A stretch of 64,000 bases of DNA, from NCBI GenBank assembly GCA_016288215.1, contig JAEEYQ010000041.1:1-64000 (forward strand), written 5' to 3'. Source of the DNA: Lentisphaeria bacterium. Its GTDB lineage: Bacteria > Verrucomicrobiota > Lentisphaeria > Oligosphaerales > Oligosphaeraceae. The notes beneath the pieces were generated by a model. It ran no database searches, had not been told where the DNA came from, and was given only the letters and a program-made list of their open reading frames with translations. The position numbers were made by a program, and so were the translations under genes. Shown here piece by piece: positions 43,619-53,557 of this stretch (the stretch's first letter is position 1; each line of letters begins with the position of its first letter).

Positions 43619-44749
43619 TCATGATTCGAAGTTACTGGAAACAATGTTCTCTAATGTATCGCCAAGTAGTTCTCTTCGCCAGCCGGAAAGCAGTGGATGG
43701 ATGATGGGCCACTTGCGGGAGTTGGCCGCCATGACCAATCCCTCCAGATCCCGTCTAGAGGCGATGAGGGAGGGGTCGATGCCGAAGGCGGCGGCGCGCT
43801 TCTCCACAAGGGACGTCAGGCGGGCGAGACGTTTTTTCATGATGGGAAAGGGGATGGAGGATGTGGGCTGGACGGGCCATGCCTCACGAGGGAGCTTCAG
43901 CGCGTCGCTGATGACATGCAGAATGTCATCGCCAAAGCGGTCAATGTTCTTCTGCCAAAAGTCCGGCAGGCGGCGCAGTTCCTCCTTTGAATGTGGTAAG
44001 TCTTTGGAAGCCAATAACATCTGATTATCTTTCAGGATGCGGGAGCGGGCCTTGTCCAGATTGATGGCGGTGCGTTCCCGCCAAGCGGCGAGCTGCTGCA
44101 GCACGGCCAGGTTCCGGCCGGACAGGCTGCCATGGCCGGCGACTCGCCTCCAGTAGGCTTCCGGAATGGGGTCCTGATAGAAGGACGGCTGTTCATAGAC
44201 GGTCATTTCCTCCTGAAACCAGAGGAGGGTGCGGGCGGCCTCCATGCGGCGGGCCAGTTCGCCATAGACGGCGGGGAGGCAGGCCACATCGTCGGTGGCA
44301 TAAGCCAGCTGCGCCTCGGTCAGGGGGCGTTTCAGCCAGTCGGTGCGGGTCTCCGTCTTGGCCAGCTCCAGTCCCAAAAACTCCTTGATCAGCTTCTTGA
44401 GGGAGAGGCTGGCGGTGAGGCCGCAGAAGCCGGCGGCAATCCGTGTGTCCGCCACATGGGCGGGCAGGGTGTGGCACCAACGGCAGAGAATGGGCAGGTC
44501 GCTGGCGGCCTCATGGAAGACCTTCAACGACGTGGGAGAGGCGAGAAGGGCGGCGAAGGGGCGGGGGTCGCTGATGGCCAGCGGATCGATGAGCACAGCA
44601 TGCTGCGCATCCCATGCCAGCTGAATCAGCCCCAGCAGGGGACGGTAGGTGTTGGTCCACACAAACTCTGTGTCAAGAGCCACCAACGGCTGTTGGCAGG
44701 CTTGCGCACAGATGGCGGCAAATGCTGAATTGTCCTCTATATATTCCAT
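43619..44749 (-). CDS. rnd: ribonuclease D
   Basis: 376 aa. 3' to 5' exonuclease for tRNA maturation. Exo I is ALDTEFVWTNTYRPLLGLIQ, Exo II AASDLPILCRW, Exo III QLAYATDDVACLPAVYG (Tyr and Asp), then HRDC helices (AVLQQLAAWRERTAINLDKA; LRRLPDFWQKNIDRFGDDIL). Ten bases separate it from the M60 gene start, so they may be cotranscribed. Confidence 0.93.
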   Translation of the reverse strand: MEYIEDNSAFAAICAQACQQPLVALDTEFVWTNTYRPLLGLIQLAWDAQHAVLIDPLAISDPRPFAALLASPTSLKVFHEAASDLPILCRWCHTLPAHVADTRIAAGFCGLTASLSLKKLIKEFLGLELAKTETRTDWLKRPLTEAQLAYATDDVACLPAVYGELARRMEAARTLLWFQEEMTVYEQPSFYQDPIPEAYWRRVAGHGSLSGRNLAVLQQLAAWRERTAINLDKARSRILKDNQMLLASKDLPHSKEELRRLPDFWQKNIDRFGDDILHVISDALKLPREAWPVQPTSSIPFPIMKKRLARLTSLVEKRAAAFGIDPSLIASRRDLEGLVMAANSRKWPIIHPLLSGWRRELLGDTLENIVSSNFES

Positions 44750-44848
44750 ATTATATATACCATATATACTATAGCCCGCTTTTTCGCATTAGGGTAGTTT
44801 TTTCATGGACGGAACATGAAAAGCGTGAAGACGATTGAAAGACAGGGG

Positions 44849-46057
44849 TCAGCGTGGAATGAGCTTGTAGATGGCATCGTTGCGTCTGACCTTGTGGGGG
44901 AAGGGGAAGGTGGCGGTCCGGCTGGGGGAAAGGGACGGGTTGTCTTCCGTCCGCAGCTCCGTCACCGTGGCCTGGACCACGCCCGTGGTGGGTCCCATGA
45001 TCAGAATGGTGTCTCCAAAGCTCAAGGGGGAATTCCGCAGCCACGCCTGAACGATGCCGCGTTTTCCATAGACGTTGAGAACTTTGCCGACGAGTTCCTT
45101 GCGCATGGTCGCCTCGTTGCCCTCCTTCGCGGTGAAATCCGCAATGGGACGGCCGCCGTAGAAGCCGTTGGAGAAGCCGCGGTTGAAGACCTGGCGGCAG
45201 CGGTCGATCAAACTGGCCTTCAGCGCTTCCGTCAGCGCTCCGGCGGCCCATGCGTCAATGGCCTCCCGATAGGCACTGGTGACCGCGCGGACATAGTCCG
45301 GCGGGCGGTTCCTTCCCTCGATTTTCAGGGCGGCGATGCCAGTGGCCAAAATGTCCCCAAGGAAGGGAATGGTGCATAAGTCCTTCGCGGAAAGCAATGT
45401 ATGGGATTCGACCTCGTACTCCTGCCCGCCATCTGCACATTGGATGCGATAGGGGCGGCGGCAATTTTGAAGGCATTCGCCTCGGTTGCCGGATTTGCCG
45501 AAGGCATCTTGAGACAGAAAGCAGCGGCCGGACACGCTGACGCATTGGGCGCCGTGGACAAAGACCTCGATCTCCAGGCCGGAGGCGGCGGCAAGGCGGC
45601 GAATTTCGGAAAGCGTGCATTCTCTTGCAAGGACGATGCGACTGGCGCCCAAGGACTTATAGAGCCTGGCGGCGGCCAGATTGGCGACGGAGGCCTGCGT
45701 GGAGATGTGGATGGGAATGTGCCGTTTGGCGCAGGCCTCAATGACGGCGGGGTCCCAGCAGATGACGGCGTCCACATCTCCATGTACCTTGTCCAGAAGG
45801 GCTTCCATTTTGGAGAGCTCTGGCTGGAAGAGGATGGTGTTGAGAGTCAGATGCAGACTGACGCCGTTGTCATGGCACAGCGCGGCTGCCCGTTTCAGGT
45901 CGGCGGGGGTGAAATTCGCCGCGCCGCCCTGCCGCATGTTGAATGCCTTCAGTCCCAGATAGACCGCGTTGCAGCCCCCTTGGATGGCGGCGCGCAGGGC
46001 GGTCATGGAGCCTGCGGGAGCCAAAAGCTGGGGCGTTTTCCGTTTGGATGTCTTCAT
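44849..46057 (-). CDS. U32 peptidase family / tRNA hydroxylation protein TrhP-like
   Basis: 402 aa. Begins PQLLAPAGSMTALRAAIQGG, with HISTQASVANLAAARLYKSL and the signature EVFVHGAQCVSVSGRCFLSQ containing cysteines, followed by CLQNCRRPYRI. This is the YegQ/TrhP branch that makes 5-hydroxyuridine in tRNA; older annotations call it a protease. C-terminal beta domain present (KVLNVYGKRGIVQAWLR). Together with Tgt it adds to the tRNA-modification genes here. Confidence 0.85.
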   Translation of the reverse strand: MKTSKRKTPQLLAPAGSMTALRAAIQGGCNAVYLGLKAFNMRQGGAANFTPADLKRAAALCHDNGVSLHLTLNTILFQPELSKMEALLDKVHGDVDAVICWDPAVIEACAKRHIPIHISTQASVANLAAARLYKSLGASRIVLARECTLSEIRRLAAASGLEIEVFVHGAQCVSVSGRCFLSQDAFGKSGNRGECLQNCRRPYRIQCADGGQEYEVESHTLLSAKDLCTIPFLGDILATGIAALKIEGRNRPPDYVRAVTSAYREAIDAWAAGALTEALKASLIDRCRQVFNRGFSNGFYGGRPIADFTAKEGNEATMRKELVGKVLNVYGKRGIVQAWLRNSPLSFGDTILIMGPTTGVVQATVTELRTEDNPSLSPSRTATFPFPHKVRRNDAIYKLIPR

Positions 46058-46121
46058 GGGGAGAAGTTATATAAGTTGTTTATAACAAGTTAGATATGAC
46101 TATTTGCAGGGGAATCGGCGG

Positions 46122-47447
46122 TCATTTGGTGAAACGGAGGCGGGTGATTCGATGCCGCTGCATGGCGATGACGGTGACGGTGACGTTGCGGTGGCGGAAG
46201 GCGTCGCCGGGTTCGGGAATGCGGTCCAGTTGTTTGAGGACGAAGCCGGCGGCGGTCTCCACGCCCAAGTTGTCCATGGGGACGCCGAAGAGGGGCTCCA
46301 GCTGCCGGATGTCGGTCTGGCCGCTGCATTCGCAGGTGGTGGTGTCCAGCCATTGGAGGGCGTCGGGGCTCTGGCCGCCAGTGAGGCGGTGAAAATCGCC
46401 GACGATCTCTTCGGCCAGGTCTTCGATGGTGGTCAGTCCCACCATGCCGCCGTATTCGTCGATGACCACGGCCATGGGGGTGTGGCGGCGGCGCAGCTCC
46501 GCCAAGAGGGTGCTGACGGTCTTGAATTCAGGGACGAAGAGCACGTTGTGGTCCACAAAGTCCGCGATGGGCTGCTGGATGTTGGGGCGGTTGCTGGAGT
46601 TCTCGAAGGTGTAGCGGTTGTGGAGGCATTCGCGGTAGCTGACGATTCCGATGATGTCGTCCATGCGTTTCTCATAGACGGGGAAGCGGGTGAAACCTGT
46701 CTCGATGGCGAGAGCCTCCAGATCGTCCATGGACGCGGTGACGGGAAGGGCGCGGACTTCGCTCAAAGGCACCATGATGGTGCCGACGGTCTGATTGTCC
46801 AGATCCAGGACGGTTTGGAACATCTCGCCTGCTTCTCGAGGCACAAGTCCTTGTTCTGTAGCAACTTCCGCAAGAATGCGCAAATCCTCGCGGCTGACCT
46901 TGCTTTGGGAGAGGGCATCCTGTCCGGAGACGGCCAGATGGTGGGTGAGCCGTTCGGAGATTTTGTCAAGAAGGGTGACGAAGGGGTGGAAGAGGGCGGC
47001 GGCGAGGCGCAACGGCGGCGCGAGAAGCAGGGTGGCCTGATCGGCCCGCTGGCGTGCGATGGCCTTGGGGATCATCTCCGAGAAGAGGAGAACGGTGGGA
47101 GTGACGAGACAGGAGGCGAGCAGGTCTCCTGCATTGTGGCCGAGATGCAGCGTCGCCACCAGCGCGGAGACGGCGCGGGTGTGCAGAAGATAGGTGACGA
47201 CCAGCGCCCGCGAAAGGGTGGCGATGCTGATGCTCAAGATGTTCGTGCCGAAGAGGACGGTGCCCAAAAAGGCGCCGATGTGCTGCACAAAATGGTAGGC
47301 GGTGCGGGCGGTGGCGTTGCCGGAGTCCGCCTGTTCCTTCAGCCATGAGTAGCTGGCGGAGGTGAAGGCGGCCTCCGCGGCGCAGAAGAAGCCCATGAGC
47401 ACGTAGAGCAGGGCCAGCAGAAGAAGAGAGCTGCCGATGGCGATCAT
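46122..47447 (-). CDS. CNNM/CBS domain transporter (hemolysin C-like), second copy
   Basis: 441 aa from ATG 47447, which overlaps the stop of the upstream gene by ATGA; a long N-terminal extension of the frame is antisense-like and rejected. Four membrane helices (SSLLLLALLYVLMGFFCAAE onward) form the CNNM domain, then two CBS domains (TVGTIMVPLSEVRALPVTAS; MAVVIDEYGGMVGLTTIEDL) and a CorC_HlyC end. Such proteins move magnesium or cobalt. A paralogue lies just upstream. Confidence 0.88.
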   Translation of the reverse strand: MIAIGSSLLLLALLYVLMGFFCAAEAAFTSASYSWLKEQADSGNATARTAYHFVQHIGAFLGTVLFGTNILSISIATLSRALVVTYLLHTRAVSALVATLHLGHNAGDLLASCLVTPTVLLFSEMIPKAIARQRADQATLLLAPPLRLAAALFHPFVTLLDKISERLTHHLAVSGQDALSQSKVSREDLRILAEVATEQGLVPREAGEMFQTVLDLDNQTVGTIMVPLSEVRALPVTASMDDLEALAIETGFTRFPVYEKRMDDIIGIVSYRECLHNRYTFENSSNRPNIQQPIADFVDHNVLFVPEFKTVSTLLAELRRRHTPMAVVIDEYGGMVGLTTIEDLAEEIVGDFHRLTGGQSPDALQWLDTTTCECSGQTDIRQLEPLFGVPMDNLGVETAAGFVLKQLDRIPEPGDAFRHRNVTVTVIAMQRHRITRLRFTK

Positions 47448-48769
47448 GGCGTCTTTTCCTCCTCCTGGCTCTGCGGCGGGAGGACCTCGATCTCCACGGC
47501 GGCGATGCGGTTGCCCAGCCGATGGCGGACGGTGAGTCGGTGGTTGGGCAGCCGAACGGTCTCGCCGATTTTGGGAAGGTGCTCCAGCTTTTGGAGAATA
47601 AGGCCGGCGATGGTGTCCACGGGATTGTCCTCCAGCTGGAAATCGCTGCCGAGGACCTGAGCGATGTCCCTCAGCCGCATGCGTCCGTCCGCCGTGTAAT
47701 GGGTGGCGTCCTTTTGGCGGAGGGAGAACTGCCGCCGGTTTTCGGAGAACTGGCCGATGATTTCCATTAGCACGTCGTTGAAGGTGACCACGCCCGTGGT
47801 GCCGCCATGCTCTCCCACGACGATGGCGAATTCGGTTCCCTTCTCCTTCATCAAGGTGAGAAGCTGCTCGATTTTGATGTTGGAGGGGACGTTGACGGGG
47901 GCGTAGACCATGGGGCGGCCATGCTGTTTCGTCTGGAAGCCCATGGTTTTGAGCTGAGCCAGCGTCATGTCCATTTCGGGGGCGTCGCGCCACAGGGGAT
48001 AGTCGCAGAAGGAGAGGACGCCCCAGATTTCATCCAGGTCGTCGTGATAGACGGGCATGCGGGAGCAGTTGGCCTTTCGGAGTTGGGAATAGGCCTGTCG
48101 GAGGAGGAGGGAGTCGTCGATGGCCTGCACGTCGGGTCGTGGAATCATGATGTCCTTGACGGCGGTCTTGTCCAGCCGGAGGATGCGTTGGAGAAGCTCG
48201 CTTTCCACGGTGTCGGTGCTGCCGCCTTTGGTGCTGGCGGAGAGGAAAGCGGCCAATTTGTCTTGAGTCAGCGCGGACCAGCTGTCCTGTCGGGGGAGTC
48301 CGGCCAGTTTCAGGAAGAGGGAGACGAGACCCTGCATGAGGCGGTTGAGGGGCCGCAGCACAGTGCCGAGAAGCTCCAGCGGGACGGCAAAGGCCCTGGC
48401 CACGGGCAGGGGCATGGCGAAGGCGAGGCGCTTGGGCGTCTGTTCGCCGGCGATGATCAGCAGGGGGGTCACCATGGCGATGTTCAGCAGCGCGTTGAAG
48501 AGGCCATGGTCGGCGGACAGCTCATGGAGCAGTGAGGCGCACAGGCTGGTCAGCAGCACATTGACGAAGGTGTTGGACAACAGCACCGTGCCCAAAAACA
48601 GGTCCGGAGCCCGCAGCAGCCGGCTGATGGCCCGCTCGGCGAATGTGCCGTTGGCCAGCCGGCGGACTTCCGTCAGCTTCAAAGACAGCAACGCCGTCTC
48701 CGACGCCGAAAAGCAGCCGGAGAGCAGCAGAAGCAAGAGAATGAGTCCAATTAGCTGGGGAACTGCCAT
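47444..48769 (-). CDS. CNNM/CBS domain transporter (hemolysin C-like), first copy
   Basis: About 441 aa from ATG 48769 (MAVPQLIGLI); a start 16 codons earlier is possible. It shares the order of CNNM membrane domain (LLLLLLSGCFSASETALLSL), two CBS domains (VKDIMIPRPDVQAIDDSLLL; EFAIVVGEHGGTTGVVTFND) and CorC_HlyC domain with its neighbour. Tandem pairs of this kind are usual in several phyla and may work as heteromers. Confidence 0.88.
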   Translation of the reverse strand: MAVPQLIGLILLLLLLSGCFSASETALLSLKLTEVRRLANGTFAERAISRLLRAPDLFLGTVLLSNTFVNVLLTSLCASLLHELSADHGLFNALLNIAMVTPLLIIAGEQTPKRLAFAMPLPVARAFAVPLELLGTVLRPLNRLMQGLVSLFLKLAGLPRQDSWSALTQDKLAAFLSASTKGGSTDTVESELLQRILRLDKTAVKDIMIPRPDVQAIDDSLLLRQAYSQLRKANCSRMPVYHDDLDEIWGVLSFCDYPLWRDAPEMDMTLAQLKTMGFQTKQHGRPMVYAPVNVPSNIKIEQLLTLMKEKGTEFAIVVGEHGGTTGVVTFNDVLMEIIGQFSENRRQFSLRQKDATHYTADGRMRLRDIAQVLGSDFQLEDNPVDTIAGLILQKLEHLPKIGETVRLPNHRLTVRHRLGNRIAAVEIEVLPPQSQEEEKTP

Positions 48770-48832
48770 GTTGGGGATTCCGTGGTGGTCATGCAGGACG
48801 GCTCGCAGGGCGGCCACCGTAGGGTTGTCGGT

Positions 48833-49471
48833 TCAGAACAGCCGTGGGGCGACGATGCGGAGGGGCTGATGGGTGACGGGATGGGAGAAGGCGAGCTGAT
48901 GGTGTTGCAGGGCGATGGTTCCTGGCTTCCATGGGATGCGGGAGCCGTAGCGGGCATCCCCCACAATCGGACAGCCGATGTGAGACAGCTGGGCGCGGAT
49001 CTGATGGTAGCGGCCGCTGTGCAGACGGATTTGCAGGACGATGCCCTGACGGGTCTCCTCCAGGGTCTCGTAATCCAGAATAGCTTGCTTGGCTCCTGGT
49101 ACAGAAGGATTTACGACTTTTGCGCAAAAATCATCATGGCAAAGCCAATGCTCCAGCCGACCTTGAGGGGCCGGCGGGGCCTGCGACACCATCGCCAAAT
49201 ACAGCTTGACAAACTCCCCTGCGCGGGCGGAGGCATTGAGGCGGCTCACGGCCTTGCTGGTCCTTCCGAAGAGCACCACGCCGGCGACGGGGCGGTCCAG
49301 TCGATGAACCGCCTCAAGGAAGACGCCGCCTGCCTTTCCGCAGCTTTCCTTGATCCAGGCCTTCGCTCTGGCTTCCAGACTGTCCTGATCCGTGCCTGAC
49401 GGCTGGGTCAGCAGACCTGCAGGCTTGTTGACGGCAAGGAGATGATTGTCGCTATAGAGCACGTCCAGCAC
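48833..49471 (-). CDS. RluA-family RNA pseudouridine synthase
   Basis: 212 aa. Catalytic motif VHRLDRPVAGVVLFGR; N-terminal DNHLLAVNKPAGLLTQP; C-terminal LHSGRYHQIRAQLSHIGCPI. It lacks an S4 domain, as in the short RluA-like forms. Target RNA (rRNA or tRNA) cannot be told. Confidence 0.92.
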   Translation of the reverse strand: MLDVLYSDNHLLAVNKPAGLLTQPSGTDQDSLEARAKAWIKESCGKAGGVFLEAVHRLDRPVAGVVLFGRTSKAVSRLNASARAGEFVKLYLAMVSQAPPAPQGRLEHWLCHDDFCAKVVNPSVPGAKQAILDYETLEETRQGIVLQIRLHSGRYHQIRAQLSHIGCPIVGDARYGSRIPWKPGTIALQHHQLAFSHPVTHQPLRIVAPRLF

Positions 49472-49480
49472 GTTGGGGGG

Positions 49481-50887
49481 TCAAGCCTCCTCCACAAAGG
49501 CCTTGTGCAGCGCCCGCTGAGCGTTCTCGAAATCCGCTCTGGAGACGAAGAACTGCATGTTGACCTGGCGGGTGGATTGAGTCAGCGCAAGGACGTTGAT
49601 GTTGGCTTGGTGGAGGGCGATGGCGGCCTTTGACAGGAAGCCGGGGATGGACATGTTGCTGCCGATGACGGACACGATGGCCACGGGGAAGCGGTTGATG
49701 ACGGCGTTGGGAAGATCCTGCCGAATGGCCTCCAGGCATTCCTCCAGATGGCGGTTCTTGCGGGCGACGAAGTGCGTGATGGTATTGGCGTTGGTGGTCT
49801 TGGCCAGATAGCTGATGTTGGCGTCCGCGAAATGACGCAGGAGATTGTAGTCATAGCCCACCTTGCCGACCATTTCGGGATCCATGACCTCAATGGCCTC
49901 CACGTCGCTTCGGCCACAGATCATCTCCACGCGCGGCACGGGAGAGACATAGTCGCAGCTGATGACGGTGCCGGGGTGGTCCGGATCGAAGGCGTTCTTG
50001 ACGCGGATGGGAATGCCCACCAGCTCCATGTCCTTGGAGGCCTTGGAATGAATCGCCTCCATGTCCAGGTCGGAGAGCTGGTCAGCGATGTCAAAGTTGG
50101 TGTGGCCAATAACCTTAACCTTGTCTGCTCCAATGAGATTGGGGTCGCCAGTGCACAGATGGTACTCTTTGTGGATGATTCCCTCCTTGGCCTGAGTGAT
50201 GACGGCGACCTTGCTGAAGGTGATTTCGCTGTAGCCCCTGTCAAAGCGGGTCATGATGCCCTCGTCGTATTTGACGTATCCGGTCACGATGGGCATGGTG
50301 GTGGCAAGGTCAATGTCCTCAAAGGCCTCACGGACCACTTCGTCAAAGGTCTGGATTTCGTCCTTCCGCCAGCCGGTCAGGTCCACGAGGCGGGCGTTGA
50401 TGCCGTAGCGCTTCAGAATCAGAACGCTGTTGAAGGCGCTGTGGGCCTCGCCGACGGCGCTGAGCAGCTCCCGTGTGGGGGGAAGATAGGTCTTTAGGTT
50501 GAAATGGCCGTAGGCCCGCAGATGCAGCAGATCCAGCAGGCACTCCTTGATGTCGTCCAGCCGCGTGTTCACGAAATCGTCGGCCTCCTTCTGGTTCAGG
50601 CCGATGCTCTCGAAGGAGCGGTTGTACTCCAGCATGCGTTCGCGGACCAGCTCCAGACTGGTGCTCCACGTCTCGTCTCCGGAGGCGAATTTGCCGTAGA
50701 CGCCGGGGGCGCCGGTCTTCTTGTTCTCCAGCAGCATGTTGGTGATGCCGCCATAGGCGGAGACCACGAAGATGCGGTTGTACATCTGCTCCGGCGTGCG
50801 ATGTCCGATGATGACATTGTGGAGCACTTCACTGAAGCGGCTCATGGAGGTGCCGCCGATTTTCTCTACTGTATGGTCGCGAAGCAT
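49481..50887 (-). CDS. aspartate kinase
   Basis: 468 aa. First step of lysine, threonine and methionine synthesis. The kinase begins VEKIGGTSMSRF, followed by FVVSAYGGITN and TMPIVTGYVKYDEGIMTRFDRGYSE. C-terminal ACT domains are seen (DANISYLAKTTNANTITHFV; FPVAIVSVIGSNMSIPGFLS). The divergent first motif and long middle resemble the group of aspartate kinases found in ectoine clusters and some PVC bacteria. Confidence 0.88.
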   Translation of the reverse strand: MLRDHTVEKIGGTSMSRFSEVLHNVIIGHRTPEQMYNRIFVVSAYGGITNMLLENKKTGAPGVYGKFASGDETWSTSLELVRERMLEYNRSFESIGLNQKEADDFVNTRLDDIKECLLDLLHLRAYGHFNLKTYLPPTRELLSAVGEAHSAFNSVLILKRYGINARLVDLTGWRKDEIQTFDEVVREAFEDIDLATTMPIVTGYVKYDEGIMTRFDRGYSEITFSKVAVITQAKEGIIHKEYHLCTGDPNLIGADKVKVIGHTNFDIADQLSDLDMEAIHSKASKDMELVGIPIRVKNAFDPDHPGTVISCDYVSPVPRVEMICGRSDVEAIEVMDPEMVGKVGYDYNLLRHFADANISYLAKTTNANTITHFVARKNRHLEECLEAIRQDLPNAVINRFPVAIVSVIGSNMSIPGFLSKAAIALHQANINVLALTQSTRQVNMQFFVSRADFENAQRALHKAFVEEA

Positions 50888-50960
50888 GTTCGATCCTTAT
50901 ATTGAGAGCGGGGCCAGCTTTGCTCCGCCCGTGGAAACCGCTGGGGGAAAGGGGTTTCCC

Positions 50961-51866
50961 TTAATCGTCCTGTTTGTTCTCCAGCTCTTCGTCGCTGATG
51001 TCGTCCTCTTCATCCTCATCGGAGTCCTTTGAGGAGTCGTAGGCGTCCATCATCCCATCCTCTTCCAGCATGGAGCGGAGCTTGTCCAAGGCCTGATTCT
51101 GGATTTGGCGGACCCGTTCGCGGGTTCGTCCAATGGTCTGGCTGACCTCCTCCAATGTCTTGGGGCGCTCGCCGTCTAGGCCGAAGCGCAAGTTGAGGAT
51201 GGTGCGCTCCCGCTCCTCCAGACGGTCCGTGAGCGTGAGCATATGGCTCAAGGTCTCCTCGTCCTGCACCAGTTCGTCCGGAGAGGTGGTCTTGTCATCG
51301 GGAATGATGTCACGGAATTCGCCGTCCTCCCCATGCTGAATGGGGTCATGGAGGGAAATGGTGGTTGTCTTGCCAAGGCGGAGGCCGGAGACGGTCCGCT
51401 CGGTCAATTTGACTTCATTGGCGATCTCCTTGTCCGTGGGATCGCGGCCAAGGGATTCGGACAACTTGCTTTTGGCAGCCTGAATCTTGGTCATCTTACT
51501 GGCGGACTGCACGGGAATGCGAATGGTGCGGGCCTGGTTGGCCAGCGCCCGCCGCATGGACTGCTTGATCCACCACGCCGCATAGCTGCTCAACTTCGCC
51601 CCTTTGGAGGGGTCGAACTTCTCAACGGCCCGCATCAGCCCGATGTTGCCCTCTGAAATCAGGTCCAAAAGGGGCAAGCCGAGTCCCTTGAAGTCGTGAG
51701 CAATTTTAACGACAAGTCGTAAATTGCTGCGAATCAACATGGAACGTGCATCAGCGTCCCCCTCCGCAATCTTTGCAGCCAGTTCGACCTCCTCCTTGGG
51801 AGTCACCAAGGGGTATTTGCCGATGTTCTGCATGTACAGTTTCATGGTATCATTATCTGATAACAT
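50961..51866 (-). CDS. primary-type sigma-70 factor (RpoD/SigA-like)
   Basis: 301 aa from ATG 51866, with an AAGGAGGTG box eight bases away. Region 1.2 (DTMKLYMQNIGKYPLVTPKE), 2.1-2.4 (LRLVVKIAHDFKGLGLPLLD; FDPSKGAKLSSYAAWWIKQS), region 3 (SKLSESLGRDPTDKEIANEV) and 4 (TLEEVSQTIGRTRERVRQIQ) are all present. It lacks the long N-terminal region 1.1 and ends in an acidic tail (DSDEDEEDDISDEE), so it is shorter than E. coli RpoD. It could be the housekeeping factor or a close group 2 relative. Confidence 0.9.
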   Translation of the reverse strand: MLSDNDTMKLYMQNIGKYPLVTPKEEVELAAKIAEGDADARSMLIRSNLRLVVKIAHDFKGLGLPLLDLISEGNIGLMRAVEKFDPSKGAKLSSYAAWWIKQSMRRALANQARTIRIPVQSASKMTKIQAAKSKLSESLGRDPTDKEIANEVKLTERTVSGLRLGKTTTISLHDPIQHGEDGEFRDIIPDDKTTSPDELVQDEETLSHMLTLTDRLEERERTILNLRFGLDGERPKTLEEVSQTIGRTRERVRQIQNQALDKLRSMLEEDGMMDAYDSSKDSDEDEEDDISDEELENKQDD

Positions 51867-52070
51867 GGAAAGAACACCTCCTTGAAACACTCACTATTCT
51901 CCAGGCTTGGCGATGACGGGCCACCGTCCCTTCAAGTTGTCTGGTTGGTTGCGCTATGGAAGACATAACATTTTTCAGACAAATTTAAACTGGGACGGAC
52001 CCGTCTGCCGTCACCGTCGCATTATAACGAATATAGCCTTTGGAATATTGACAGCATATGACAAAATCGT
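51867..52070. other. intergenic region upstream of the sigma gene
   Basis: About 200 bases, moderately AT-rich. It should hold the leftward sigma-factor promoter and the end of the propeller gene transcript; I see no convincing consensus boxes or terminator. Confidence 0.35.
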
Positions 52071-53318
52071 CTATTTTTTGACAACTGGCACAGGTGTGAC
52101 TTTGACTCTAGCCACCGTATCCGTGGTCAATTCAAGAATGCAGATGGTGGAGACCGCCACCCGTTGACGATTGACGTGGTGCAGGATGGCGGCGATGCGA
52201 CGGCCATCCGGGTTCCAGGCGTGGCTTCCCACGTAGCATTTGCGGTCAAGGAACTCGGGGGCTCCGGGGTCATTGAAATGGGTCAGCTGCCGCTTGTCCG
52301 ATCCATCGCCGTTCATGATCCAGAGTTCGGACTGCATGTTGGTCTGCCAGCTCTTGCCGCCGGTGCCCAAATAGGGGACGTTCATGCCGTTGCTGCTGCA
52401 CCACGTGATTTTGCTTCCGGCGGGAGAAAAGGAGGCGTAGCGGTCCCACACGTCTTCAGTCTGAGTCAGGTTGCGCAGGTTTTGGCCATTGTCATCCATG
52501 ACACAGATGTCGGAGCCGTACCATGGGCGCTCCTCGCTCATGTTGGCGGCGAAGAGCAGCTTCTTGCCGTCAGGGGAGAAGCCGCAGCTTTCATAGAAGT
52601 CCTGTTTGACGCCAGGCTGGAATTTTTTGATGTCGCTGATTTGGGGGCGGCCGTTGGCCATGGAGAAGGTTCCGGTCATCAGGGCGCGTTCGCCCCAGAT
52701 GGCCTCAAGTCCCACCTTGCCCAGGCATTCTGTCCAGAAGAGCCGTTTGCCGTCGCGGGAGAACTGGGGGGAGGAGACGCCGCGGTTTGCGCTGTAGGAC
52801 GTGGGGATGTTGGTCAGCTGCCAGAAGCTTTTCTGCTCCGCATCGGCCAGCCACAGGTTGTTTTGGATGCCGTAGCCCGGCTCGGCGGGCTTGAAGGAGT
52901 TGTCGTTGTCGTTCTGCGCGCAGAAGATGAAGGACTTGCCGTCCGGTGCCCAGGCGGCGTTGCCTTCGTGCTTTTGAACGGGCCTGTTGCCGCGACCGCG
53001 GGTCAGCACGGTGTATTCCGCCGGCTTCCCTTCCGAAATGGACATTTTGTTGATGCCGAAGAACTGGTTGCCGCCGCGACGGTCCACCAGAAGGGACTTG
53101 CCGTCTGGCGCCCAGGCGATGGTCTCCATGTCCACTGTGCCTTGATCCACAAAGGCGACGGACAAAAGGCGGACACGAATCGCCCGCTGGGTTTCAATGG
53201 GATTGCCGGCTCCACCGTCCTGAGCCAAGGCGAACTGGGGGGCCAAAATCGCCGCGACGGCGATGCCCGCCATCAGAGAGGGGAGGGAATGGACTAGAAA
53301 ATGCTGAAATCTGCGCAT
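52071..53318 (-). CDS. exported TolB-like beta-propeller protein
   Basis: 415 aa from ATG 53318, six bases after AGGAG; longer frame starts are antisense-like. Signal peptide RRFQHFLVHSLPSLMAGIAV ending near ALAQ. At least five WD40/PD40-like blades with the motif WAPDGKSLLVDRR, WAPDGKSFIFCAQ, FSRDGKRLFWTE, FSPDGKKLLFAAN and WNPDGRRIAAIL. Likely periplasmic; may bind protein or glycan. Ends VKVTPVPVVKK. Confidence 0.85.
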   Translation of the reverse strand: MRRFQHFLVHSLPSLMAGIAVAAILAPQFALAQDGGAGNPIETQRAIRVRLLSVAFVDQGTVDMETIAWAPDGKSLLVDRRGGNQFFGINKMSISEGKPAEYTVLTRGRGNRPVQKHEGNAAWAPDGKSFIFCAQNDNDNSFKPAEPGYGIQNNLWLADAEQKSFWQLTNIPTSYSANRGVSSPQFSRDGKRLFWTECLGKVGLEAIWGERALMTGTFSMANGRPQISDIKKFQPGVKQDFYESCGFSPDGKKLLFAANMSEERPWYGSDICVMDDNGQNLRNLTQTEDVWDRYASFSPAGSKITWCSSNGMNVPYLGTGGKSWQTNMQSELWIMNGDGSDKRQLTHFNDPGAPEFLDRKCYVGSHAWNPDGRRIAAILHHVNRQRVAVSTICILELTTDTVARVKVTPVPVVKK

Positions 53319-53557
53319 AAACATCTCCTGTGTCAAGGTGTCGGATACGAGGCTTCGGACTCCGGTCCGAACGGGTGGTCCTGCCATCGAGGCCATCGAC
53401 TCAAGATTTTCTCCGCCCATGATGGCGGAGGTTCGGAGGCGTTTCCGCTGCCCCCTTCCGTTTTTCTGAAGTCGATTTGCCGTCGGCATTTCACCAATTC
53501 AGACCCAAAATTACAATGCATAGCAAAACTATATATCCTAATGGCGTTTATGACAAG

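Noticed and set aside
46104-47348. Plus-strand frame of 414 codons
   Set aside because: Antisense to the CNNM/CBS gene, with no motif and the same shadow composition.
47448-47993. N-terminal extension of the second CNNM gene
   Set aside because: The extension is Arg/His/Pro-rich and antisense-like; the ATG at 47447 overlaps the upstream stop and starts a normal membrane domain.
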